A DNA stretch of 64,000 nucleotides. Origin: Clostridiaceae bacterium. GTDB lineage: Bacteria > Bacillota > Clostridia > Oscillospirales > Butyricicoccaceae. The stretch is taken from positions 93,315 to 157,314 of the forward strand of contig QXXE01000001.1 in NCBI GenBank assembly GCA_009911355.1, read 5' to 3'. The notes beneath the pieces were generated by a model. It was given only the letters and a program-made list of their open reading frames with translations, was not told the origin of the DNA and ran no database searches. Position numbers and translations under genes: made by a program. This document shows, in pieces, positions 8,244-17,368 of this stretch (position 1 is the first letter of the stretch; every line of letters starts with the position of its first letter).

Positions 8244-8247
8244 TTCT

Positions 8248-10017
8248 ATGCCGGATATCAAGTATATCGACCTTTTTGAGATAATCAGGAAACAGAGGTA
8301 TGAAGCGGTTTGTTTAAGCTGCTGCGATCCAGGCATTGACGCATTCAGCCTGCTGCGTGTGCAAATGCAGGGGGATATCTATTATACACGCAGCAGCGTA
8401 TACATTGCAGAGGAAACCCATGACCAAAAATGCGAGGACCTTCTGCGGATCGCAAATCGCGAAGGGATCGATCTGCTGCTTTTCCCAGAATACTGCATCA
8501 GCACTGGGCTGATACGGAAAATTGCTGCTGATGAGGGGCTGTGGCCGGATGAGATGAAACTATGGTGCCTTCCCTGTCAGGGAATCCCAAAACAATGTTT
8601 TACTGCGCTGATTGACCAACTGAGACAAAAAGACCGTATCTTATTGATCGATGATGCCATCGGACGCGGTGTAAACGGAAAAAAGTTTGTAAATGCGATG
8701 TTTTACTGTTTTCGGGTTGAGAAAGATGATGAATCGTTCTTGTGCCTTGCGCCGCAGCTGAAAACACAGCATATGAGCGATCCCAACTGCGAATGCGAAG
8801 CCGGGGGGCTGACAACTGGAAGCCGGATTTTTACTCTGGGGAAGCGGCTGGTCACTTTCCTGTGCGCGGACACGCTGAACAATGGGATTTCATGGCAGGA
8901 TTTACAGCGCGAGGAACTGACGAATGGAATCATCATGCTGCATCCTCAGATGAATCGTGCGCCAAAGCACATCGATTTCAGCAGTAAGCGGAGGGAGATG
9001 TGGAGTCATAATCATCCGGGGCTGTGCATTACCTGTAATTGGGCGGCAGGTACACGTCTGATCAGCGCGAATGCCAACCCGGATCAGGAGCCGAAAGAGA
9101 TTGAATTGTCGTGGTCCTGTGTCTATGAGAAACATACGAACTTTCCTTTTGATAAATGGCAGGAAAATACGGCAGCAGCAAGAAAGGAAAGCGCAGCCTG
9201 TGACCTCTTTTCGGCGTTTATGCCGACGCAGAAAACCGAAGTCTGGTTCAGCACCTCAGCGGAACAGGCGACCGCAATGATTTTACCAAATCAGGTCACA
9301 GACCAGCTGGCCGTTACCACGATCCGCTCCATCAAAGCAACCGACCGCTTTTTTTGGCAGGACGGCCATTGGGAGTCTGTACGGCACCTTGCAACCTTGG
9401 AAGAAAGAATGGAACCCGATGAAGTAAAGAAAAAATTAGGGGTGGCGGCAAACGTAAAGTCTCAGCTGGAGCCGTGTTACTATTTCCCGTTCACGGAACC
9501 TAATAAATACCTTGTCGACCATTTTTTCAGCATTACCTTGCCCGATGCGGAGAAAGCACTCCTGACAATCGACAAAGATGAAAATCTGGCAGACTGGGGG
9601 ATTTTGCTGGAAGAAGACCATTTCCGCACGGCGAGGAGGGCTTTTCAGAGCCTCTATAACCTGACACAAAAGGCACTCGCAGGAAATGATATCCCCCGGC
9701 GCTTATATGGTTTGAAGGGGGAGCATCGGTTCTTCTGCGAAGAGACAGAACACGGCCTGTCATGGTTCAATATGGATTCTGTCACTGGAAAACTGCTGAT
9801 TGTTTATGCCGAAGATGATATTGCGGCAAAGAAATTATCGAAAATCCTGTTAAAAACGGTATTCAATCAGGATGAAAACCGTGCTCAAAGCTGCTTGGGC
9901 ATCATTTATCCGGATTTTGCAGGGAATGGCTATCATGTCCTGCCTGAATATACACCCGATATTTCTCAGGGTGACCATCTGATTCGAGAGGGGGATTGGA
10001 CAAATGGCGGCGATTGA
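8248..10017 (+). CDS. Nitrilase-superfamily-like protein of a two-gene ATPase module
   Basis: 589 residues. The N-terminal half looks like a carbon-nitrogen hydrolase: the Glu-Lys-Cys triad can be placed at E81 (DLLLFPEYC), K172 (APQLKTQH) and C206 (TFLCADTLN), with a late conserved-looking segment GLCITCNWAAGTRLISANAN. The C-terminal half (from about residue 330) is not recognised. Nitrilases hydrolyse amides or nitriles, for example glutamine or NAD-like substrates. The stop overlaps the start of the Rad50-like ATPase gene by 14 bases, so the two are made together. I infer an effector controlled by the ATPase. The triad assignment is from motif position only. Confidence 0.6.
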   Translation: MPDIKYIDLFEIIRKQRYEAVCLSCCDPGIDAFSLLRVQMQGDIYYTRSSVYIAEETHDQKCEDLLRIANREGIDLLLFPEYCISTGLIRKIAADEGLWPDEMKLWCLPCQGIPKQCFTALIDQLRQKDRILLIDDAIGRGVNGKKFVNAMFYCFRVEKDDESFLCLAPQLKTQHMSDPNCECEAGGLTTGSRIFTLGKRLVTFLCADTLNNGISWQDLQREELTNGIIMLHPQMNRAPKHIDFSSKRREMWSHNHPGLCITCNWAAGTRLISANANPDQEPKEIELSWSCVYEKHTNFPFDKWQENTAAARKESAACDLFSAFMPTQKTEVWFSTSAEQATAMILPNQVTDQLAVTTIRSIKATDRFFWQDGHWESVRHLATLEERMEPDEVKKKLGVAANVKSQLEPCYYFPFTEPNKYLVDHFFSITLPDAEKALLTIDKDENLADWGILLEEDHFRTARRAFQSLYNLTQKALAGNDIPRRLYGLKGEHRFFCEETEHGLSWFNMDSVTGKLLIVYAEDDIAAKKLSKILLKTVFNQDENRAQSCLGIIYPDFAGNGYHVLPEYTPDISQGDHLIREGDWTNGGD

Positions 10018-13000
10018 TACGGTTCGGGAAATCCTATCGGAAAAGGGGATGCGTTTGGGCGAGACCCTTGACTGGCATGGGCTGAAATTCTTTTGGGCGG
10101 ATCAGCCCTGCCCAGGCATGGAGACAATTTTCGCGAAATACCTGCTGCTGCCCTTATCATTCCGCGAATGGAAAACGTTCAAGGAATCCGACGAGCAATT
10201 CTTTGCAGAGGTGGTCGAGGAGACCTATTACCGGCTGCATAACGACCTATGCTGGAACCTGTATCTCGTATGCATCCTTCCGGATGCGGATTTTGCGCAA
10301 ATCGACCAACATATCCGTTTCGATTTTGAGCGCAATCCAAATTTCACCCGCAATCTGGTGCTGAAGGAATCGGAACTGCGCGCCAGGCTGCCGGTCGGGC
10401 ACACACTCCTTCGGGAAAGCGACCGCCCGACGGCACAACCGGAGCAGGAATGGCGGGACACCCTGAAGGGATACGAATTTTGTATGGAAACCTTCAATGA
10501 TAAGAGATTCCAAGCCATCGGTTCCGCCCCTCCGGAAACCCTGAGCGACAAGACGTTCCAGCTCATTGCTTCCGAAGCTCCCGCCCGCACCGCTGCGGGA
10601 TCGGTCAGCGCCCCTTCCCAAGCTGAGAAAATCCACGCGGTACATTGTGCCCATATCCCGCAGGGCTTCCGTCCGCATTTTTATACGCGGGACCTTGATT
10701 TCACCTTTCCTCAAGTGACCCTGCTTTCCGGGGCAAACGGGTCGGGAAAAACCTCCGTTCTTTCTGCGATTGAGCTGGCGATGACCGGCTCTGTCCGGAA
10801 GCAGCATCGCACTCCCGGTGACCGGGCGGATCAGGCGGACGTTTCACTCGAACTCCGCACTGCCGCGGAAACAAAAGAAATCCATAAGCCGGAATCCGCA
10901 AGGGACAAAAAGAATCGGGAAACACTCTGGTATAACAACCGCGCGGAAAACCGTACTGCGGAACAGCTAAACGTGTCGTTCCATCGATTTAATTGTTTTT
11001 CGGTCGACGATACCTATCTGTTTGCAAGTGAGCAGCCCAATCATGGGGATATTTTTTCGAAGCTTCTGTATGGCCCGGAAACAACGGCAAAATGGAAGAA
11101 TATTTTGAACTGGAAAGAAAAATGCTCTCAAATTATCGCGAAATATCATGCGGATATTATACATCTGAAGGGATTCCTGAATCAGCCATCTCCCGTGAAG
11201 GCAGTGGATGAGCAGGGACTGCGAAGCTACATACAACGCAGCGGGCTGAATATAGCACCCAACGCCACATACAAACAGATCACGGAGATTGTAACGGCAA
11301 TCCAGGCTGCGCTCAACCAGATGTCGGCGTATCATCCCATCCTGAGCCGGAAAGCGCTCATGGATGCAAAACAGAAAACGGAACAGCAATTAGCGGATGC
11401 CCGGGCGGATGCCTTCGCTTTGCAGGAGCAATCCCGCAAATATAGTGACGACTTTGAAAAGCGGAAACGCGATATGGAACGGGATGAGAGCTGCCTGACA
11501 CGTATCCGGCAACGGGAAAAGGACTTATCCCCGCTGGAAAAATGGCTGCCGGTATTGGAGCTGGAAGCGCCGCATCACATAAGCTTCCGGATACTTCGGG
11601 AAATGCAGCAGGAACTGGATGAGTTTGACAACAGATATGCCGGATTACAGGGCTTTTGGGATCAATATCGCGAATTGCTGGATTGTACCGCGCTGCCGGA
11701 TTTGGATGTGCAGCGCGACGAGTTCGAAAAAAGGGCAGAGGCTTTTGATGCCCGCTCCAAAGAAGTTAATGTACGGATCAGCAAAGCCGAAATGCACGTT
11801 GAGCTGGGGAAAAAGCTGCTTGACCAGCTCCGAGAGACCGGCAGACAGCTTGCCCGGGAACAGCCCGCAATGCACCAATGCCCGCTCTGCGGAACGGAAA
11901 ATATTACGGCAGAAACGATTCTGCGCCATTTGGACGAGGAGCCGGAGGCATCTTCTGCCGATCTGAGCCAGCTTTATCAGGAGCGGCAGAACCTGAAAAA
12001 GGAGCAGCTACTGCTTAACCGGCAACGGGAAACCCTGAACCAGCTGCGGAAAACAGCCGATACGATAGAAGCTGCGTATCATTCTGCGAAAAAGCAGTTT
12101 CCGGAACTGGCTGCTGGCGAACCGCTGGAAGCAGTGAAGCGTGTGCTGGAGAAGCGGCAGCGCCTGGAAAATCAAAGGAGCCAACGGCAAAGTGCGCTTT
12201 TGGAACAAAAGCGGCGGATTCAAAAATGGTACTCCTCCGGGTGTGGTACCCCCTCCTTCGAGAAGCTCCTGACCGTAGAGGAAAATGTGCGTGCGCTTCT
12301 TCTTCGAAGCAATTATCCGGAATGCGAAACACTTTCCGGGATCCCGTTGCTGGAAAGGGCACAGGAAATCCTCAGAAAATTGAGATCCGATCGGGCAGAG
12401 ATGGAACGCAGCCTTTCCGAACAGAAAACTGCGCTGGACGCAGGCCCGCTCCATGGTTTGGAGGAACAGCAGAAAAAATTACACGACCAGTTGTTGGTTC
12501 TGGAACGTGACGCAAAGCGTTGGAATCAGCTTAACCGATTCTGGGAAACCGTTTCGGAATGGGTACACAGCGAAGCCGTTGACCTTGACGGGGCGGCACT
12601 ACAGGCGCATTGTGAAAAATTGTTAAAGGACGTAAAAAATATCACGGAATATGCAGCCTGCCAGCAGGAGCATGAAAAATATGCTTCCCGGAAAACGCAG
12701 CTTGAGCAGGAGTGCGAGTGCTATGAAAAAGTGTTAACGCGATTGGATAAAGCGCGTGCATTGGAGTCCTATTCGCAGGAATTTATCCGGCAGAACATCG
12801 GGCAGATCAGCCAGATTTTCCTGAGCCTGCACCTGCCGCAGGAGTTTTCTGGGCTTGAAATGGAGGACGGGGAGCTGATCGGGCTGCGAGGGGAAGAGCG
12901 GGTCCCCGTTGTCAACATGAGCACCGGGCAGCGGACGGCGTTGGTGCTTTCGGTATTCTTCCAGCTACATCTTTCCAACAGCGCCGCGCCGGGGTTCCTG

Positions 13001-13270
13001 CTGATTGACGAGCCGGTCGCGAACATTGATGACCTCAATGTTCTGTCGCTGATGGATTTCCTGCGGGAGTTGGTCGTTACACATGGCAGGCAGATCTTTT
13101 TCACGACCGCCAGCCGCAACGTTGCACAGCTGTTCCGCCGAAAATTCAGCTTTCTGGGTGAGGGGTTCCAAAGGCTGGATTTCTCCCGGGAAAGCACGGA
13201 TACGCTCAAAATTACCCAAACCACCTACAATCAGAGCGGCGTCGCCAAGCAGCCGGAGCGGCTGGTCTGA
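10004..13270 (+). CDS. Rad50/SMC-like ABC ATPase with N-terminal middle-component-like domain
   Basis: 1,088 residues. Residues 1-200 contain NDLCWNLYLVCILPDADF and FERNPNFTRNLVL, which resemble the middle-component domains of ABC three-component conflict systems. Then Walker A LLSGANGSGKTSVLSAIE near 238-256, two long coiled coils (about 360-620 and 640-940) around a zinc-hook CPLCGTEN near 625, the ABC signature MSTGQRTALVLSVF near 970, Walker B GFLLIDEPVANIDD near 1000 and an H-loop region FFTTASRN. It is thus a complete Rad50-like machine that should sense DNA ends or structures. It overlaps the upstream nitrilase-like gene and ends before a strong terminator, forming a self-contained cassette. 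A defence role is inferred from architecture and from its place as cargo. Confidence 0.75.
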   Translation: MAAIDTVREILSEKGMRLGETLDWHGLKFFWADQPCPGMETIFAKYLLLPLSFREWKTFKESDEQFFAEVVEETYYRLHNDLCWNLYLVCILPDADFAQIDQHIRFDFERNPNFTRNLVLKESELRARLPVGHTLLRESDRPTAQPEQEWRDTLKGYEFCMETFNDKRFQAIGSAPPETLSDKTFQLIASEAPARTAAGSVSAPSQAEKIHAVHCAHIPQGFRPHFYTRDLDFTFPQVTLLSGANGSGKTSVLSAIELAMTGSVRKQHRTPGDRADQADVSLELRTAAETKEIHKPESARDKKNRETLWYNNRAENRTAEQLNVSFHRFNCFSVDDTYLFASEQPNHGDIFSKLLYGPETTAKWKNILNWKEKCSQIIAKYHADIIHLKGFLNQPSPVKAVDEQGLRSYIQRSGLNIAPNATYKQITEIVTAIQAALNQMSAYHPILSRKALMDAKQKTEQQLADARADAFALQEQSRKYSDDFEKRKRDMERDESCLTRIRQREKDLSPLEKWLPVLELEAPHHISFRILREMQQELDEFDNRYAGLQGFWDQYRELLDCTALPDLDVQRDEFEKRAEAFDARSKEVNVRISKAEMHVELGKKLLDQLRETGRQLAREQPAMHQCPLCGTENITAETILRHLDEEPEASSADLSQLYQERQNLKKEQLLLNRQRETLNQLRKTADTIEAAYHSAKKQFPELAAGEPLEAVKRVLEKRQRLENQRSQRQSALLEQKRRIQKWYSSGCGTPSFEKLLTVEENVRALLLRSNYPECETLSGIPLLERAQEILRKLRSDRAEMERSLSEQKTALDAGPLHGLEEQQKKLHDQLLVLERDAKRWNQLNRFWETVSEWVHSEAVDLDGAALQAHCEKLLKDVKNITEYAACQQEHEKYASRKTQLEQECECYEKVLTRLDKARALESYSQEFIRQNIGQISQIFLSLHLPQEFSGLEMEDGELIGLRGEERVPVVNMSTGQRTALVLSVFFQLHLSNSAAPGFLLIDEPVANIDDLNVLSLMDFLRELVVTHGRQIFFTTASRNVAQLFRRKFSFLGEGFQRLDFSRESTDTLKITQTTYNQSGVAKQPERLV

Positions 13271-13308
13271 CCGACCCGGAGCCGCTAAAGTAAATTTCAC
13301 ACCTATGA

Positions 13309-13349
13309 CACAGCGTCAGACCGCTTGACTGGTCTGACGCTGTGCTTTT
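13309..13349 (+). terminator. Intrinsic terminator of the defence-like cassette
   Basis: Perfect 14-bp stem CACAGCGTCAGACC (13309-13322) with GGTCTGACGCTGTG (13331-13344), 8-base loop, followed by CTTTTA. It ends the two-gene module. Confidence 0.85.
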
Positions 13350-13635
13350 ACACTCCGATAGAATACCCTTCCTTTTGACATAACAAGGGCAGGCATCTAT
13401 TGGGAGGGAATCAATGTGAAATTTTTATCATACAAGGAACTATGATTTGTGAAGAAAAAATATTTACAATCGGACTTTGCTGGTAAGAATTATGCAGCGA
13501 TGTATCTGCTGGGATTGCTGACCCTGAGAAAACAATTTGTACCAGGGAGCGATGTTCCTGTGGCAGTGTTGTCCGAGCGTAAGCGGAATGGCTCGGAAAC
13601 CGTCTCGTACACTCAAGAGATACGGAATTAGTTTG
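13350..13635. other. Intergenic region, possible small remnant
   Basis: A GTG-started reading frame of 60 codons (13449-13631, MKKKYLQSDFAGKNY at its start) lacks a convincing ribosome site and resembles nothing I know. I regard it as unproven. No other gene is seen between the terminator at 13309 and the leader starting at 13636. Confidence 0.35.
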
Positions 13636-13719
13636 GTTGAACTTTTCTCAACTGGATTTGCAATTTTCTCCGTGCTATAATGATGTTGTAATGAGGTCAG
13701 AGTAACCACGTCAGAGTAA
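13636..13719 (+). promoter_or_regulatory. Promoter, palindrome and tandem repeats of the PRTRC-like operon
   Basis: Palindrome GTTGA-N7-TCAAC (13636-13652), -35-like TGGATT (13653-13658), 17-bp spacer, TATAAT (13676-13681), then two copies of GTCAGAGTAA (13696-13705 and 13710-13719). All elements match the minus-strand leader at 7064-7147 in sequence, order and spacing. The weak -35 abutting a palindrome suggests a regulator that represses or activates at this point. Confidence 0.78.
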
Positions 13720-13790
13720 TTTGTGCTGAGGGACAGCTATGCCCTTTCCGCACTGTACGACGAAAACCGAGACATCATCACACGAAAATG

Positions 13791-13832
13791 AAGACCGTAT
13801 GGACTGAAACAAGGTTCATACGGTCTTTTTTT
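13791..13832 (+). terminator. Leader terminator before the PRTRC-like operon (attenuator candidate)
   Basis: AAGACCGTATG (13791-13801) pairs with CATACGGTCTT (13817-13827) and is followed by T residues to 13832. It lies after the promoter and only 30 bases before the first gene (13862), so it should stop most transcripts unless read-through is allowed. The arm core AAGACCG/CGGTCTT equals that of the other leader at 6955-6994. Confidence 0.8.
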
Positions 13833-13861
13833 AATCAAATTTACGAACGGAGGAAACAAAA

Positions 13862-15271
13862 ATGTGTGAAAAGAACAATGTATTTGATTTCATGGAGCTG
13901 ACCGGGGACGATGGGTTTGATCCCAGCGTGCTCTTCGGATCGGATGCAGGCTTTGACCAGCCTGCTGCGGACAGTGAACTGCCCCCTGTTGATCTGGGCG
14001 GCGGTGCCGAGCTGATCCCGATGCCATCCGAAGAAACGTTCCCTTCCCAGCCCGAAACCACCACGACTGAAACGACTTCCGCACCTGTTGAACAGGCTGC
14101 CGATCCGGCTCCGGTATCCGAGCCGATTGCCGAGATACCGACAGACGAACCTATCACTTCCGAAGAACCGGATTCCGCAGATGCAGAACCGGTTTCTGCA
14201 GAAGACGGCAAGCTGGTCAACCTGTTTGACGAAGTTGTCGCGGAAGATGAGAAATCCAAAGCCGCTGCACTGCTGGAAAAGCTTCGCGCGAAACCGCCAG
14301 TATTCAGCTATGCCGCAATCGAGGAAACGATCACCGACCCGAACATGACGTTTGACGCGCTGCGCGAACGCATGGCGGACGATCTCCCCGAGCTGGAAGA
14401 CCGCGCGCATACCCTCTGGACAGTGGAATATGCAGGTGTAATCGAGAAGATTACAAAGCCGAAAACGGAAATCATCTTTGCGGTCAAGGCACGCATCGAA
14501 GGCAGCAAGTCCTTCGCGGGCAAGCTGAAAAAGCGCACGTCCAAGGAGGCGGAACCCGTCTGCAAAGTAAAACCGACCATCAGCGCACAGAAAAAAGGCG
14601 TTCTGCGCCCCTACAAGGGCTTTTACGAAAGCATTGCACAGGCCCGCGCCTCGCAGTCGTCGATCTGCTATTTCCCGTCCGGCGACGGCAAGCTGTACGA
14701 ACTGCGGCGCAACGAAATCGGAGAATTCTGCACTCCTGCGAATCCCATTCGCGAGTGCGAAGTAGTGAGGGCTGGCTTTACGCCAGCCCTTCCGCTCATT
14801 CCTGCGCACTTTATGCGGCGTGTGATTGCGTTTTTTCGCTCGGTTTGCCGTGAAAAGGAGCAGGAAGCGCTCGTAAATGTGCTCTGGGATCGTGAGAAGA
14901 AGGAATACCAGCTTTATGTGCCGAAGCAGACCGTCACAGCGGTCAGCGTCGAAACCGACCTGAGCGATATGCCCGACCCGTCACGCTATCTGCATGTTGC
15001 TGATATTCACAGCCACAACACCATGCCTGCAAAGTTCTCCAAGATCGACGATGCCGACGAACGTGCCACCCGCATCTATATTGTGATCGGGCGGCTGAAC
15101 CGGTATTTCCCTGAAATCTGCTGCCGGATTTCCAACGGCGGGCAGTTTCTTGAAATTCCCGCGTCAGAGGTTATCGAGGATTTCGGGCTGGAAACGCCTT
15201 CGTTCTGGAGTGAGCAGGTGCAGCTTGAAAAACAGACCCCAGAGAAACCGGAGGTGCAGGATGCGTTTTAA
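13862..15271 (+). CDS. JAB/MPN-domain isopeptidase-like protein (PRTRC A-like)
   Basis: 469 residues. The first 120 are acidic, rich in proline, serine and threonine, and probably disordered. The C-terminal domain carries a full JAMM metal motif, H383-x-H385-x10-D396 with S393, in ADIHSHNTMPAKFSKIDD; E333 or E335 (CREKEQEA) can supply the glutamate. JAMM proteases remove ubiquitin-like proteins or cleave after their di-glycine ends. The next genes encode an E1-like and later an E2-like protein, as in PRTRC cassettes where protein A has this domain. First gene of the operon with GGAGG nine bases before ATG; its stop overlaps the E1 gene by 11 bases. Confidence 0.8.
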   Translation: MCEKNNVFDFMELTGDDGFDPSVLFGSDAGFDQPAADSELPPVDLGGGAELIPMPSEETFPSQPETTTTETTSAPVEQAADPAPVSEPIAEIPTDEPITSEEPDSADAEPVSAEDGKLVNLFDEVVAEDEKSKAAALLEKLRAKPPVFSYAAIEETITDPNMTFDALRERMADDLPELEDRAHTLWTVEYAGVIEKITKPKTEIIFAVKARIEGSKSFAGKLKKRTSKEAEPVCKVKPTISAQKKGVLRPYKGFYESIAQARASQSSICYFPSGDGKLYELRRNEIGEFCTPANPIRECEVVRAGFTPALPLIPAHFMRRVIAFFRSVCREKEQEALVNVLWDREKKEYQLYVPKQTVTAVSVETDLSDMPDPSRYLHVADIHSHNTMPAKFSKIDDADERATRIYIVIGRLNRYFPEICCRISNGGQFLEIPASEVIEDFGLETPSFWSEQVQLEKQTPEKPEVQDAF

Positions 15272-15992
15272 TCGGAATTGCCCCGTTTGCATTTTGATGC
15301 TGGGCGCTGGCGGTACCGGTGGGCATATTGCGCCGCACCTGTACCGACTGTTTTATGCGTTAGAGCGTCCCACGCGGTTTATCCTGTCAGACGGCGATAT
15401 CGTGGAGCAGAAAAACCTTGTGCGCCAGAATTTTTGTGAGGCTGACCTTGGAAAAAACAAAGCACAGGTGCTCGCGGAGCGCTACGCAGGAGCGTTCGGT
15501 CTGGAAGCTGAGTACATCCCGGATTTCATCGAATCCTCTGAACGGCTTGCCGAACTGCTGACTTCGCCACCTAAGATGCGGCGTCAGCTGACCATCCTGA
15601 TCGGTGCTGTGGATAACAACCGCAGCCGTCAGCTGTGCCATGAGGTCTTTTACCGCTCGCGGGATCTGATCTACATTGATTCCGGCAACGGAGAATTTTC
15701 CGGGCAGGTTGTATGCGGTGTGCGTCAGAGCAACCGGACGGTCTCCAAGCCGCTCGCGCGCTATTACCCTGATGTGATGGAGGTGACCGACCGTTTCCCG
15801 ACGGAATTGTCCTGCGCAGAAGCGTCGGTTTCGTCTCCACAGGCGATCACCGCGAACCTCACCGCCGCGACTGCGGTTGTCGATATGCTGTACAACATCC
15901 TTGTTTTAGGCGAGCTGAACACGAAAATGGTCACTTTCTCGACCAAATCCGTGAATGTACGGCCTAACTCAGCAGGCAGAAAGGCGGCGTGA
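15261..15992 (+). CDS. ThiF/E1-like adenylating enzyme
   Basis: 243 residues from ATG 15261 (GGAGGTGCAGG ATG), chosen over an earlier start that would overlap the JAB gene by 120 bases. Nucleotide-binding loop LGAGGTGGHI near residue 14, then FILSDGDIVEQKNLVRQNF with the D/E-x-x-N-L-x-R-Q pattern, and ADLGKNKAQVLAER, all E1 hallmarks. A candidate catalytic cysteine is in ELSCAEASVSSPQ. E1-like enzymes adenylate the C-terminus of a ubiquitin-like or sulfur-carrier protein. Matches the ThiF component of PRTRC (ParB-related, ThiF-related cassette) systems. Confidence 0.85.
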   Translation: MRFNRNCPVCILMLGAGGTGGHIAPHLYRLFYALERPTRFILSDGDIVEQKNLVRQNFCEADLGKNKAQVLAERYAGAFGLEAEYIPDFIESSERLAELLTSPPKMRRQLTILIGAVDNNRSRQLCHEVFYRSRDLIYIDSGNGEFSGQVVCGVRQSNRTVSKPLARYYPDVMEVTDRFPTELSCAEASVSSPQAITANLTAATAVVDMLYNILVLGELNTKMVTFSTKSVNVRPNSAGRKAA

Positions 15993-15993
15993 C

Positions 15994-17352
15994 ATGGAGA
16001 ACACTTTTGCATTGGAGCAGATTCGGGCAAGGCGGTTGGAATTATTCGCGGCTTTGACCGAAATGAACCTTCAGCACGAGAAATTGTGCGAGAAATATTC
16101 GCAGAAATGCCATGATCGGCTGGAAAAACTGTGCAGCCAGGCATTTTTCGCGATGCGCGGAATCCAGCTTTGCCTTGAGGAACTCGACCAGAGCCGCCTT
16201 GCACTGTATAGCAGCCGTCTCGGCGAGAGCCTTGCAATGTTCCGGGTCAACCTTCGCGATTACAGCAAGCTGAACCAGACAATGAGCGCCTTTGACCAGA
16301 TGCTTGCGCCGTTCGTACAAGAAAACGATCAGGTGAACGCTGCGGTAATCGGCAGGATGATGAACCGCGTGAAGCTGGGCTTTTACCCAACTGCGCCCGA
16401 CCACATCCCGCCTATGCGGAACGCGTTAGTGTTCCCCACGGACACGACCGTGAATTTGCTTGACCCCTGCTGCGGCTGCGGTGACGCGCTTTTTTCGCTC
16501 GCTGAGGGCAAGAACGCGCTCACGTTCGGCGCGGAGCTGGACAAAGCACGGGCAGAACGAGCAATCTGCAAGCTGAACCGCGTCGCGATTGGCAGCTACT
16601 ATTTCAGCCGAATTTCTGCGAACGCGTTCCATGTGCTGTTCCTGAACCCACCGTATCTGACGGTAAACGGGGCACGCGCAGAGAAACGTTTTCTGGCGAA
16701 TAGCTACCGGCATCTGCTGATGGGTGGGATTTTGTTGTACATTGTCCCCTATTACCGCCTTGATCTCGAACTTTGCAGCTTCCTGAGTACGCATTTTACG
16801 GACTTGCAAATTTTCCGTTTCCGTGACGCTGAATTCAAAAAGTTTCGTCAGGTACTGGTGATCGGACGGCGGAAGCCTGCTGCGGAAGACCCGGAAGAAG
16901 CGAAAACCCTGCTCGCGTATGCCTGCGCACCAGAGCTTATCCCACCAATCGACCGACTGCCCGAGGGAAGCTACGAAATCCCGCAGATACCCAAAGCGGT
17001 CGCACTGTTTCGCGGTGAGGAGTTCAACGAACAGGAGCTTGCTGAAGAACTGGCGAAGGCCGGAAGCATCTTGCAGAAGCAAAGCGGTCTGGACGGTGGC
17101 GACAAGCGCCCGCCCCTGCCGCTGACCATCAGCCAGATCGGGCTGATCGGCGGCTCCGGACTTATCAATGGCCTGATTGACTGCGACACCCCACATATCA
17201 TCAAGGGGCGCATCATCAAGAGCCAGACGACCGAAAAAGAAGCTTTAATGACAGCCAAAGATGAAGCGTATGGGGAGCATGTCCGCGAGACACACAGCAG
17301 CAAAATGATTTTTAATCTGCTGACCGCTGACGGATTCCAAACGCTCACGTAG
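15994..17352 (+). CDS. DUF6094-like N6-adenine DNA methyltransferase
   Basis: 452 residues from ATG 15994, two bases after the E1 stop. SAM-binding motif I LLDPCCGCGDALFSL near residue 158 and catalytic motif IV VLFLNPPYLTV near 223 define a gamma-type amino methyltransferase acting on adenine, followed by MGGILLYIVPYYRL. No target recognition domain or restriction partner is obvious, so it may methylate the element to control replication or hide it from host restriction. Such methylases accompany PRTRC-like operons. It probably belongs to DUF6094 (from memory). Confidence 0.8.
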   Translation: MENTFALEQIRARRLELFAALTEMNLQHEKLCEKYSQKCHDRLEKLCSQAFFAMRGIQLCLEELDQSRLALYSSRLGESLAMFRVNLRDYSKLNQTMSAFDQMLAPFVQENDQVNAAVIGRMMNRVKLGFYPTAPDHIPPMRNALVFPTDTTVNLLDPCCGCGDALFSLAEGKNALTFGAELDKARAERAICKLNRVAIGSYYFSRISANAFHVLFLNPPYLTVNGARAEKRFLANSYRHLLMGGILLYIVPYYRLDLELCSFLSTHFTDLQIFRFRDAEFKKFRQVLVIGRRKPAAEDPEEAKTLLAYACAPELIPPIDRLPEGSYEIPQIPKAVALFRGEEFNEQELAEELAKAGSILQKQSGLDGGDKRPPLPLTISQIGLIGGSGLINGLIDCDTPHIIKGRIIKSQTTEKEALMTAKDEAYGEHVRETHSSKMIFNLLTADGFQTLT

Positions 17353-17368
17353 AAAGGAAGGATGTACC

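Larger units (their letters stand above)
7917..8247. other. Intergenic stretch with a gene remnant, hairpin and promoter
   Basis: Holds, in order, a decayed fragment of an element gene (7941-8087), a perfect 12-13 bp hairpin (8136-8170) and the promoter of the nitrilase-like gene (8185-8213). I see no intact gene. The mixture looks like the boundary of an inserted cargo block. Confidence 0.6.

Noticed and set aside
13449..13631. Small GTG-started frame of 60 codons
   Set aside because: No ribosome site, no recognisable similarity, and it lies just upstream of the conserved leader; too weak to call a gene.
13841..14809. A 322-codon minus-strand frame opposite the JAB gene
   Set aside because: Antisense to a gene with a complete JAMM motif; composition (Phe/Arg/Gly-rich) is that of a shadow frame.
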